A stretch of DNA of 42,342 bases from Hyphomonadaceae bacterium UBA2389 (GTDB lineage: Bacteria; Pseudomonadota; Alphaproteobacteria; Caulobacterales; Aquidulcibacteraceae): NCBI GenBank assembly GCA_002343395.1, contig DDSN01000066.1:1-42342 (forward strand). Direction: 5' to 3'. A program made the position numbers and the translations under genes. The notes under the pieces were generated by a model, which was not told the origin of the DNA, ran no database searches, and saw only the letters and a program-made list of their open reading frames with translations. Shown in pieces: positions 16,688 through 23,320 of this stretch (the stretch's first letter is position 1; the number at the start of each line of letters is the position of its first letter).

Positions 16688-16966
16688 ATGGGGACCAAGC
16701 GAATAATCCCCATCACTAATATCCGAGGCCTTCACGCGCGCGCGTCGCGAAAGCTCGCCGAGATCGCGCTCACCTTTGACGGTGCGACTTCAATACGAGT
16801 ACGTCGCGAAGATGAGGAAGCGGATGCCCGTTCGCTCATGGATTTGATGATGCTTGGCGCTGGCGTTGGCTCGGAGGTTGAGGTCGAGGCGGAAGGGCCG
16901 GAGGCGACGCAAGCGCTCGACGCCATCGAGGCGCTGATTCGCGCGAAATTCCACGAAGGCGAATAG
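16688..16966 (+). CDS. ptsH: HPr family phosphocarrier protein
   Basis: The 92-residue HPr/NPr-type phosphocarrier accepts phosphate from enzyme I on His16 (in IRGLHARASRKLAEIA) and passes it to EIIA. The regulatory serine targeted by HPr kinase is also present, Ser49 in ADARSLMDLMML, and the following hydrophobic loop fits the family. The longest frame starts at 16634, inside the EIIA gene, but ATG 16688 gives the standard N-terminus, follows the EIIA stop by 10 bp and has GAGAG just upstream. The SemiSWEET gene starts 11 bp after the HPr stop, which suggests one transcript. No enzyme I (ptsP/ptsI) gene is in the window. Confidence 0.93.
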   Translation: MGTKRIIPITNIRGLHARASRKLAEIALTFDGATSIRVRREDEEADARSLMDLMMLGAGVGSEVEVEAEGPEATQALDAIEALIRAKFHEGE

Positions 16967-16977
16967 CGGGGGCGAGC

Positions 16978-17256
16978 ATGCAAACGGACGGCGCGGAAGC
17001 GCTTGGCCTTGTCGCGGGGTTCATTGGATCGTTCGCATTCGCGCCACAGGCGTTCAAAATCCTGCGCGATCGCAACGCCGAGGCCGTATCGGGGGTCACC
17101 TACGTGATGGTGCTCGCGGGCGCCATGCTCTGGCTTGGCTATGGCGTTTGGCGTGCGGCGCCTTCGATCGTGTTGTGGAACGCGGTCGCGGCGTGCTTGG
17201 CGGCGCTTGTTTTGGCGCTGAAGTTCCGCTCCAGCGTGCCGCGTTCAACTTCCTGA
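16978..17256 (+). CDS. SemiSWEET-type PQ-loop sugar transporter
   Basis: The 92-residue membrane protein has three predicted helices (about 8-27, 37-57 and 62-83) and the PQ-loop motif FAPQAFKI at residues 21-28. VSGVTYVMVLAGAMLWLGYG and a conserved Asn in LWNAVAA follow. This is the build of bacterial SemiSWEETs, which dimerise to move sugars such as glucose or sucrose passively across the cytoplasmic membrane. The start is ATG 16978 with GGGGGCGAG just upstream, 11 bp after HPr. Being in the operon of EIIA and HPr suggests a link between sugar entry and PTS signalling, but that is inference from position only. A minority of family members are of unknown substrate. Confidence 0.85.
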   Translation: MQTDGAEALGLVAGFIGSFAFAPQAFKILRDRNAEAVSGVTYVMVLAGAMLWLGYGVWRAAPSIVLWNAVAACLAALVLALKFRSSVPRSTS

Positions 17257-17408
17257 CAGCCGAACTCGCCTTCCGCTGCTAGCCGACGACGCGAAATTCT
17301 CCCGCTGATTGTCGCGCCCGCACGCTTTCTGCGCGCAAGTTCTGTCATTTGCCATGCGACGCGCGAGACTCGCGCCCAGTGGACTCTTGCGCCCAAGGGA
17401 GGGACGCC

Positions 17409-18650
17409 ATGACATGGACTCAAATCAGCGCTCAAGCGATGGAGTGGCTGCCGGAAATCGCGTTGGCGGCGATCATTTTGATTGTGGCGCACTTTGCCGC
17501 GAAAACGGTCAAGTGGGCGATCGCAAAGGGGTTTGATCGGCTCCCATTCTTGTCTCGGCGCGATAGCGACGGTCCAGGCGGTTTGAAACCAGCTGCGGAC
17601 GTTGGCGAGCGTGTGGGAGAGGTCGGCTATTGGCTGGTCTTGCTGCTTGGCCTGCTGGCGGCGCTGAACGTGTTGCAGCTCACAGCAGTGGCCGCGCCGC
17701 TGTACGATATGCTGAACGGCTTCCTTCAATATCTCGACAATATTGTTGGCGCGGCACTGATTTTTGTCGTCGGGTTCGCGCTCGCGACTATCGCACGAAG
17801 AATGGTCGAGGCCACGGTGGATGCCGTGGATCTAGATCAGCGCCTGATCGATGCTGGCTTAACCCACACGCCGCGCGGCCACGGATTGGCCCGTATGCTG
17901 GGCATTCTCGCCTTCACGCTGATCATCATCCCGGTGGCGATCGCCGCTCTCGATGCGCTCAGCATTGAGGCTATCTCCCGACCGGCCACGGCCATGCTCC
18001 AGGACATCCTCGCGACTATTCCGCGCGTCATCGGCGCGGCGCTGATCATCTTCATCGCCTACGTCGCAGGCCGTTGGATCATGACGCTGACAGAGGAAGG
18101 GCTGAAGTCGATCGGCTTTGACGCCATCATTTCGTCGATCGCCAACGCTGAGCCGGTGCGGGTTGGGCGCGAAAAAATGGATATCACGCCCGGCGTCGAC
18201 ACCGTGGACATGTCGCGCTTTCCGCCGTCGCGGATGATTGGGCTGGCAGTTCTGATCGGGATCGTCCTGTTCGCGGCGGTGGAAGCCGCGCGCTTGCTGG
18301 CGTTTACCGCCATGGCCGCCATGCTCAGCGAGGTGGTGACGCTGGCGAGCCGCGTTCTCTTCGGGGCGGTAATCATCGCCCTCGGCATCTTGCTGGCCAA
18401 CATCCTGGCCGCAGCGACCCGTCGGGAAGACAAGGCGGCGAGCGAAATCATGTCGGTGCTGGTGCGCTGGGGCGTCATCGCGCTCGCCACGGCTGTCGGC
18501 TTGCGGTTCATGGGGCTCGCCAACGACATCATCGTACTGGCGTTCGGCCTGATCCTTGGATCGGTTGCGGTCGCCGTCGCCATCGCGTTCGGCATCGGCG
18601 GACGAGACGCGGCGAAGCGGTTGCTGGACCGCTGGGCCAATAACGGCTGA
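17409..18650 (+). CDS. Mechanosensitive-channel-like protein with repeated conserved TM helices
   Basis: The 413-residue integral membrane protein has many hydrophobic segments, among them about 12-31, 75-96 and 113-135, with more pairs after that. Repeats of a glycine-rich helix (YLDNIVGAALIFVVGFALA and IPRVIGAALIIFIAYVAGRW) match the conserved TM-helix module found in CmpX and related small-conductance channel-like proteins. A typical MscS beta domain is not evident, so gating by tension is uncertain. The longer frame from 17349 was shortened to ATG 17409 because GGGAGGG lies just before it and the extra residues look non-coding. The gene is 152 bp after SemiSWEET and is followed by a strong terminator at 18668. 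Confidence 0.8.
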   Translation: MTWTQISAQAMEWLPEIALAAIILIVAHFAAKTVKWAIAKGFDRLPFLSRRDSDGPGGLKPAADVGERVGEVGYWLVLLLGLLAALNVLQLTAVAAPLYDMLNGFLQYLDNIVGAALIFVVGFALATIARRMVEATVDAVDLDQRLIDAGLTHTPRGHGLARMLGILAFTLIIIPVAIAALDALSIEAISRPATAMLQDILATIPRVIGAALIIFIAYVAGRWIMTLTEEGLKSIGFDAIISSIANAEPVRVGREKMDITPGVDTVDMSRFPPSRMIGLAVLIGIVLFAAVEAARLLAFTAMAAMLSEVVTLASRVLFGAVIIALGILLANILAAATRREDKAASEIMSVLVRWGVIALATAVGLRFMGLANDIIVLAFGLILGSVAVAVAIAFGIGGRDAAKRLLDRWANNG

Positions 18651-18667
18651 ACTCGACATCGTGTGAG

Positions 18668-18697
18668 AAGGGCCGCCGCCGCCATCGGCGGCCCTTT
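18668..18697 (+). terminator. Rho-independent terminator after the channel-like gene
   Basis: An 11-bp perfect stem pairs AAGGGCCGCCG (18668-18678) with CGGCGGCCCTT (18686-18696) around a 7-nt loop. The 3' T-run is short, so efficiency may be moderate. It separates the upstream unit from the ahcY leader. Confidence 0.75.
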
Positions 18698-18730
18698 GCC
18701 TTCGACAGGTTTGCCTGCTATTGAGCGCCC

Positions 18731-18816
18731 GCCCGGCAAGGAGCGTTGCGACGGCCCCTGAATCGTTTCAGGACGACCGCCAGGCTTGCCGGGTTTCCCG
18801 CTTGGAACGACGCTCG
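18731..18816 (+). promoter_or_regulatory. S-adenosylhomocysteine (SAH) riboswitch aptamer in the ahcY leader
   Basis: The leader shows the SAH aptamer directly. P1 is a perfect 9-bp stem, CCCGGCAAG (18732-18740) with CTTGCCGGG (18785-18793). The conserved 5' core AGGAGCGTTGC follows, a P2 hairpin includes CCTGAA/TTCAGG (18757-18762 and 18767-18772), and the conserved 3' core CCAGGCT runs into P1. The pseudoknot pairs GAGCGT (18741-18746) with ACGCTC (18810-18815). This matches the known class upstream of ahcY genes (for example the crystallised Ralstonia RNA). SAH binding turns expression on, so ahcY is induced when its substrate builds up. The ribosome site AAAGGAGG (18827-18834) lies just downstream. 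Confidence 0.93.
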
Positions 18817-18840
18817 CGAGCTTTCTAAAGGAGGCGCGCG

Positions 18841-20238
18841 ATGAGCGCACAGGATTTTGTCGTAAAGGACTTGGGCCTCGCCGAGTGGGGTCGCAAGGAA
18901 ATCGAAATCGCCGAAACGGAAATGCCGGGCCTTATGGCCTTGCGATCCGAGTATGGCGCATCGAAACCGCTGAAAGGCGCACGCATCGCCGGTTCGTTGC
19001 ACATGACCATTCAGACCGCGGTTCTGATCGAGACTTTGCAGCACCTCGGCGCCGATGTTCGGTGGGCGTCCTGCAACATCTTTTCCACCCAGGATCACGC
19101 GGCCGCCGCCATCGCGGCGAAAGGCACGCCGGTGTTCGCGGTGAAGGGCGAAACGCTTGAGGATTACTGGGACTACGCGCACCGCATCTTTGAATGGCCA
19201 AATGGCCAATACGCGAACATGATCCTGGATGACGGCGGCGACGCGACGCTCTTATGCGTGTTGGGGCCTAAGGCGGAAGACGACCCCGAGTTCATCGCGC
19301 ATCACTCCAATGAAGAGGAGGAGGCGCTGCACAACAATATTCGTCGATACTTGAAGGAAAAGCCGGGATTCTACCGCGCCATTCGTGACAGCGTGCGCGG
19401 CGTCTCGGAGGAAACCACGACAGGCGTGCATCGCCTGTATCAGATGGCCGAGCGCGGAGAGTTGCCGTTTCCGGCCATCAACGTGAACGATAGCGTCACC
19501 AAATCGAAGTTCGACAACCTCTATGGGTGCCGGGAATCGCTCGTCGACGCGATCCGCCGCGGCACGGACGTGATGCTCGCGGGCAAGGTCGCCGTGGTGG
19601 CCGGCTATGGCGACGTGGGCAAAGGCTCCGCGGCTTCGCTACGTCAAGGCGGCGCGCGCGTCATGGTCACCGAAGTTGATCCGATCTGCGCCCTGCAGGC
19701 GGCGATGGAGGGGTACCAAGTCGTCACGATGGAGGACGCTGCTCCCCATGCCGACATTTTCGTCACCGCTACCGGCAACAAGGATGTGATCACCTTGGAT
19801 CACATGCGGGCGATGAAGAACAACGCCATTGTCTGCAATATCGGACACTTCGACGCTGAAATTCAGATCGCCGCGCTGCGAAACTTCAAATGGGACGAGA
19901 TCAAGCCGCAGGTACATCACGTGGAGTTTCCGGACGGCAAGAAGATCATCGTTTTGTCGGAAGGGCGCTTGGTCAACCTCGGCAACGCCACCGGTCACCC
20001 CAGCTTCGTCATGTCGGCGTCGTTCACCAATCAAACGCTCGCGCAGATCGAATTGTGGACCAACGGGGCGAAGTACGAGAAGCGGGTGTACACGCTTCCC
20101 AAGCATCTGGATGAAAAGGTCGCGATGCTTCATCTTGAGAAGCTGGGCGCGAAACTGACAAAGATGAGCAAGCCGCAGGCGGACTATATCGGCGTCCAAC
20201 CGGAAGGGCCGTTTAAGCCCGACCACTACCGCTACTAG
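18841..20238 (+). CDS. ahcY: Adenosylhomocysteinase (SAH hydrolase)
   Basis: AhcY reversibly hydrolyses S-adenosylhomocysteine to adenosine and homocysteine, clearing the inhibitory product of methylation reactions. The 465-residue length, NAD-binding GYGDVGKG (255-262), catalytic Lys221 and Asp225 in VTKSKFDN, and the C-terminal KPDHYRY are all as expected. Residues of about 143-185 form the insertion found in many bacterial enzymes. ATG 18841 has a perfect-looking AAAGGAGG six bases upstream and is preceded by the SAH riboswitch, which confirms substrate-responsive control. The terminator-like hairpin at 20245 indicates a single-gene transcript. Its placement after the ChvGI/PTS genes is the common alphaproteobacterial order. 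Confidence 0.98.
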   Translation: MSAQDFVVKDLGLAEWGRKEIEIAETEMPGLMALRSEYGASKPLKGARIAGSLHMTIQTAVLIETLQHLGADVRWASCNIFSTQDHAAAAIAAKGTPVFAVKGETLEDYWDYAHRIFEWPNGQYANMILDDGGDATLLCVLGPKAEDDPEFIAHHSNEEEEALHNNIRRYLKEKPGFYRAIRDSVRGVSEETTTGVHRLYQMAERGELPFPAINVNDSVTKSKFDNLYGCRESLVDAIRRGTDVMLAGKVAVVAGYGDVGKGSAASLRQGGARVMVTEVDPICALQAAMEGYQVVTMEDAAPHADIFVTATGNKDVITLDHMRAMKNNAIVCNIGHFDAEIQIAALRNFKWDEIKPQVHHVEFPDGKKIIVLSEGRLVNLGNATGHPSFVMSASFTNQTLAQIELWTNGAKYEKRVYTLPKHLDEKVAMLHLEKLGAKLTKMSKPQADYIGVQPEGPFKPDHYRY

Positions 20239-20244
20239 CGCGCG

Positions 20245-20278
20245 GCGCGGCGACTCAAATCGGGTCGCCGCGCGCTTT
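20245..20278 (+). terminator. Terminator-like hairpin after ahcY
   Basis: A perfect 10-bp stem pairs GCGCGGCGAC (20245-20254) with GTCGCCGCGC (20264-20273) around a 9-nt loop, starting 6 bp after the ahcY stop. Only three T residues follow, so it is a weaker intrinsic terminator. It may also block transcription from the convergent cytochrome gene. Confidence 0.65.
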
Positions 20279-20283
20279 CCCGG

Positions 20284-20634
20284 TTAGCCGCCGCGTTCCT
20301 CTTGGATGCTTTCGATATAAGCCAGCAAATCGTCGATCTGGTCGGGTTCTAATCTGAACTCTGGCATCGAAGGGTGTCCAACGAGAATGCCTTCGGCAAA
20401 GGCTTCCTCCAGCGCGTTGACTGGATAATTCCGAGAGAAGGTTCGGAACGGCGGCGACAGCGGATTGCGGCTCTCGCCGGTTGGTCCGATGGCGTGACAC
20501 GTCGAGCAATTGACTTCTGCGAGGCGGCGGCCTTCGGCGACATCGGCCTGGCGCGCGGACGCGCTCGGGCCAGATGCATACGCACACGCGGCTAGCGTCA
20601 AGGGAAGTGCCAAAAGGGCGAATGCGTGCTTCAT
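20284..20634 (-). CDS. c-type cytochrome, predicted lipoprotein
   Basis: The 116-residue precursor is a small monohaem class I cytochrome c. The haem-binding CSTCH lies at residues 43-47 and the probable sixth ligand is Met90 in HPSMPEF. The N-terminal signal ends with LAAC (Cys17), a lipobox, so the protein may be lipid-anchored on the periplasmic side rather than soluble. It would carry electrons between respiratory complexes or a dehydrogenase; the partner is unknown. ATG 20634 is preceded by GAGAGG on its strand. The gene faces ahcY and is divergent from the TonB-like gene, with a pair of direct repeats in the shared upstream region. Confidence 0.9.
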   Translation of the reverse strand: MKHAFALLALPLTLAACAYASGPSASARQADVAEGRRLAEVNCSTCHAIGPTGESRNPLSPPFRTFSRNYPVNALEEAFAEGILVGHPSMPEFRLEPDQIDDLLAYIESIQEERGG

Positions 20635-20653
20635 TCCACCGCCTCTCTATAAA

Positions 20654-20692
20654 TGATCGGCGTCCATTTGGGACTCTGCCTTGATCGGCGTC
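20654..20692. promoter_or_regulatory. Pair of 11-bp direct repeats upstream of the cytochrome c gene
   Basis: The sequence TGATCGGCGTC occurs twice, at 20654-20664 and 20682-20692, exactly 28 bp apart. The first copy ends 20 bp upstream of the cytochrome ATG on the minus strand. The spacing and position suggest an operator for a DNA-binding regulator of the cytochrome gene or of the divergent pair. No regulator is known for it. Confidence 0.5.
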
Positions 20693-20778
20693 AACAATCC
20701 CCAAATTCAGGCAACAGCAACAATTGCGTCGCGGTGACGATCTCGGCAGAAAGGCGCCGCGAATTCAAGAGTTGATCA

Positions 20779-21402
20779 ATGCTTGTCAGGGCTACGCGCA
20801 CGCTTTCAGCACTAACCGCGCGCTCTCTCTTTTTTGCTGGTCTCTTCATCCTGGTGGTCATTCTGCACCTTGGCTTGACAGGCGTGCTGCGGGCCCAGGG
20901 CGTTGGCGGGGGCGTGTCGCTGTTCATTTCCGGCGCCGCGATTCTGGCGCTTGTCCTCGGCGTGGTTCACGCGACGGAATGGGCGTCGGAGCGTTTGGAG
21001 CTGGCGCGCGAGATGCAGCGCGTTCGAAACCACTTGCCCTCTGGCCCGTGTTGCGTCGTTTGGCGTGGCGCGGCTGTTGCGGCGTCGGACGAAGACGCAA
21101 TGCCTTGGGAGTTGGAAGCGCCGCTGCGCGTACGGTATCCAAGGCTCGCCCGACAACTCGCGGTGGAAGGCATTGCTGTCGTGGAGTTCGAAATCGCCGC
21201 GGGGGGCAAGGCCAAAAACATTGTGTGCGCGGACATTTGGCCGTCCACGGTGTTCTTTGAGGCGGCGCGCGAAGCGCTCCAACTTGCGGTATTTCGGCCG
21301 AAGCATGACGAGCACGTTCGCTTTGGCGCCACTTATCGGATTCCGTTCATCTTCCGTATCGAAGGCGCGACGACGGCGCTTCCCGAAGGCGGCCGCGTCT
21401 GA
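20779..21402 (+). CDS. Two-TM membrane protein with a TonB C-terminal-like domain
   Basis: The 207-residue protein has two N-terminal membrane helices (about 16-37 and 46-65) and a C-terminal domain at about 118-194. That domain follows the TonB pattern: RYPRLARQLAVEGIAVVEFEI, then FFEAAREALQLAVFRP and IPFIFRI. Classic TonB has one helix and a long proline-rich spacer; here there are two helices and only a short, non-proline-rich linker of about 50 residues. It may therefore not span the periplasm, and energy transduction is doubtful. A role as a periplasmic binding or assembly domain is an alternative. No ExbB/ExbD genes are adjacent. The ribosome site before ATG 20779 is weak. Confidence 0.72.
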   Translation: MLVRATRTLSALTARSLFFAGLFILVVILHLGLTGVLRAQGVGGGVSLFISGAAILALVLGVVHATEWASERLELAREMQRVRNHLPSGPCCVVWRGAAVAASDEDAMPWELEAPLRVRYPRLARQLAVEGIAVVEFEIAAGGKAKNIVCADIWPSTVFFEAAREALQLAVFRPKHDEHVRFGATYRIPFIFRIEGATTALPEGGRV

Positions 21403-21475
21403 AGCGCACGGCCGCCAGGGATGGATCGCGCCGTGGCGCTTGACGAGACGGATACGCAAGTTGTGAAGTACGCGC

Positions 21476-23146
21476 ATGGCTAGTCCGATGCGATGGATAT
21501 TGTTTGCGGTCATGGTGCTGGCGCTGGCGCCGCTCTCGCCGCCCGCGCGCGCCGCATTCGGCGACTGCGCTAGCGCTGCCTATCGCGCGTCTTTTGATCC
21601 GCGTTTGGCCGACATCGAGTATGATTGCGTTGAGCGCCTGAGCATCCCGGTCAATACGCGCAGCGGCGGGCGGCGCATCAGAATCGTACATGATCGTATG
21701 GCGGATTGGATCGTCAGCTCTGGTGAACTCGCCGAGTTCGATCGCGGCGCGCGCGCCGCCGCAGCCGCCATTGGTCGTCTTGGCGACATCGACTTAGAAG
21801 ATGTCACCATCCTGCTCGCCGACGATTTTCCGCCGCGGGAAGACGCCGACAGTTTCAGCAATATCGCGGCGTGGACGGAGTTCGATCGAGACGGCGAATG
21901 CCGGATTGCCGTCTATTTGGTGGGTCCGGCGAGCCGGCCTGCGTTTGCCGCCTGGCTTATCGCGCATGAAATCTTCCACTGCGTGCAGGTGGCCAATCTC
22001 AGCGCCGAGCAGATGGCGACGGGGTCGATAGGGGTTGGCGGCGGCGGTGATTGGTGGATTGAGGGCTCCGCGACGTGGTTTGCGGCGCTCGCCGTGCCCG
22101 CCCCCGCGATTTTGCCGGACCTCGTCGCTGAATTCGATAGTGCGTCGCCAACGACGCCGCTTGATGAAATGGCGTATGCGGCGGCTCCTTTCTTTCTGTG
22201 GTTGGGCGTCGATTCATCGCCACCGGGCGTCATGCGCTTTCTGCAGTCGATGGCGGGCGATCGCGCCGCCGCGGCTCAGCACGCCGCGATGGCGCGGGCC
22301 CTTACGCAGGATGATTGGTTGCGCTTCGCGCAATCATATCTCGATGGCGAGATACGTCACCCTCTTGGCACGCCGCTCTCGTTCGAACCCCAGGCCGGCG
22401 CGAGCTGGCGATGGGCCGCCACGCGTACGGAGACGACGCCGCTTCCCCCCTTCGTTCTGGTGCGTGGCGCCGCCGCTTTCGAGTGCGGCCGTTGGCGCAA
22501 CGCCGTGACGCCCTCAGAGCGGCATCGCGCGCGGCGCGTTGGTGAAAGGGAGTGGGGCACATTGCCGGTCGAGCTGGACGCGACGTCCGGCGGCGGCGAA
22601 TTTCAGGTTGTCGCCATGAACGCGAGCGCGTCGAATGAGCGGCTCGTCATTCACGGCCGCATGGATGCGGGCTGTGGAACGTGCGCGGATATCGTCGAGC
22701 GGGATGCATGTTTGGTCGGCGAGTGGCAGATGACCGGCGGCGGGCCAGTGGAATGGATGCGGTCGCGCGGCGTGCCTGGCGCTTACTCGACATCGAACGC
22801 AACCGTCACATTCCGCCGTGATGGCACGTATCTCACAGGCGTCTTGGAGGGCGCGGTCGGCGCGGAGCAACGCGGCGTGTCTACGCATGGCGGGATGGCC
22901 GCGCAGGCGGGCGGCCGCTGGTCCGCTCGCGGCGGCGTCTTGAGCATGTGCAATGACATGCAGGCAAATTCGGGTCGGATCATCACCAGTGGTCCCGACG
23001 CTACGGTGCGGACGGACTTTGGCTCATTGCCAACGCGATCCTCGCAAGTGCGCTACGTTTGCTCCGAAGGCGCCCTCAGCACCGAAATGGACATGCCGCG
23101 CGGCGCCGGGACGATGTCGACCCAATATTCGCGCATCGGCCGCTAA
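21476..23146 (+). CDS. Secreted HExxH metallopeptidase-like protein of unknown family
   Basis: The 556-residue precursor has a signal peptide (about 1-27, ending PARA-A), so it is exported. The sequence HEIFH at 164-168 is a zinc-binding HExxH motif. Glu196 in DWWIEGSATWFA, 28 residues later, fits the third ligand of gluzincins and the WxxEGxA pattern of peptidase-MA-like proteins. The first part contains several cysteines. The C-terminal third (from about 410) is a separate beta-rich domain beginning CLVGEWQMTGGG, resembling a lipocalin-like strand pattern. Peptidase activity is inferred from motifs. It follows the TonB-like gene by 73 bp and may be co-transcribed. ATG 21476 or ATG 21488 could serve as the start. 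Confidence 0.72.
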   Translation: MASPMRWILFAVMVLALAPLSPPARAAFGDCASAAYRASFDPRLADIEYDCVERLSIPVNTRSGGRRIRIVHDRMADWIVSSGELAEFDRGARAAAAAIGRLGDIDLEDVTILLADDFPPREDADSFSNIAAWTEFDRDGECRIAVYLVGPASRPAFAAWLIAHEIFHCVQVANLSAEQMATGSIGVGGGGDWWIEGSATWFAALAVPAPAILPDLVAEFDSASPTTPLDEMAYAAAPFFLWLGVDSSPPGVMRFLQSMAGDRAAAAQHAAMARALTQDDWLRFAQSYLDGEIRHPLGTPLSFEPQAGASWRWAATRTETTPLPPFVLVRGAAAFECGRWRNAVTPSERHRARRVGEREWGTLPVELDATSGGGEFQVVAMNASASNERLVIHGRMDAGCGTCADIVERDACLVGEWQMTGGGPVEWMRSRGVPGAYSTSNATVTFRRDGTYLTGVLEGAVGAEQRGVSTHGGMAAQAGGRWSARGGVLSMCNDMQANSGRIITSGPDATVRTDFGSLPTRSSQVRYVCSEGALSTEMDMPRGAGTMSTQYSRIGR

Positions 23147-23153
23147 CGCGGAT

Positions 23154-23223
23154 CAAGCGTTAACCGATTGAACTTTAGTAACTTAACCTCGCCTTCATCA
23201 ATTTAAGCTGTTGTTAACGCTTG
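23154..23223. repeat. 11-bp inverted repeat flanking the divL upstream region
   Basis: CAAGCGTTAAC (23154-23164) is exactly repeated in reverse complement as GTTAACGCTTG (23213-23223), with 48 bp between. The right arm overlaps the exact CtrA box. A long stem-loop or a dimeric protein site is possible. The left arm lies just after the metallopeptidase stop. Confidence 0.6.
23183..23218 (+). promoter_or_regulatory. Two tandem CtrA boxes upstream of divL
   Basis: The second box is an exact CtrA consensus: TTAA (23203-23206), seven bases, TTAA (23214-23217) and C at 23218. The first has TTAA (23183-23186), seven bases and TTCA (23194-23197), one mismatch. They start 20 bp apart, about two helical turns, so bound CtrA dimers would lie on one face. 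The sites are about 100-140 bp before the TTG start of divL. A GATTC site (GANTC, CcrM) lies at 23285-23289. CtrA binding is inferred from the match. Confidence 0.7.
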
Positions 23224-23320
23224 CGCGCATGAGCGGCGTTTCCTTCGCGCTTTGGCTGCGGGAGGATGCCGCTTGGGGCACGGCGATTCGTTTCGCCTAC
23301 GGATGAAATAGGGGTCGGCA

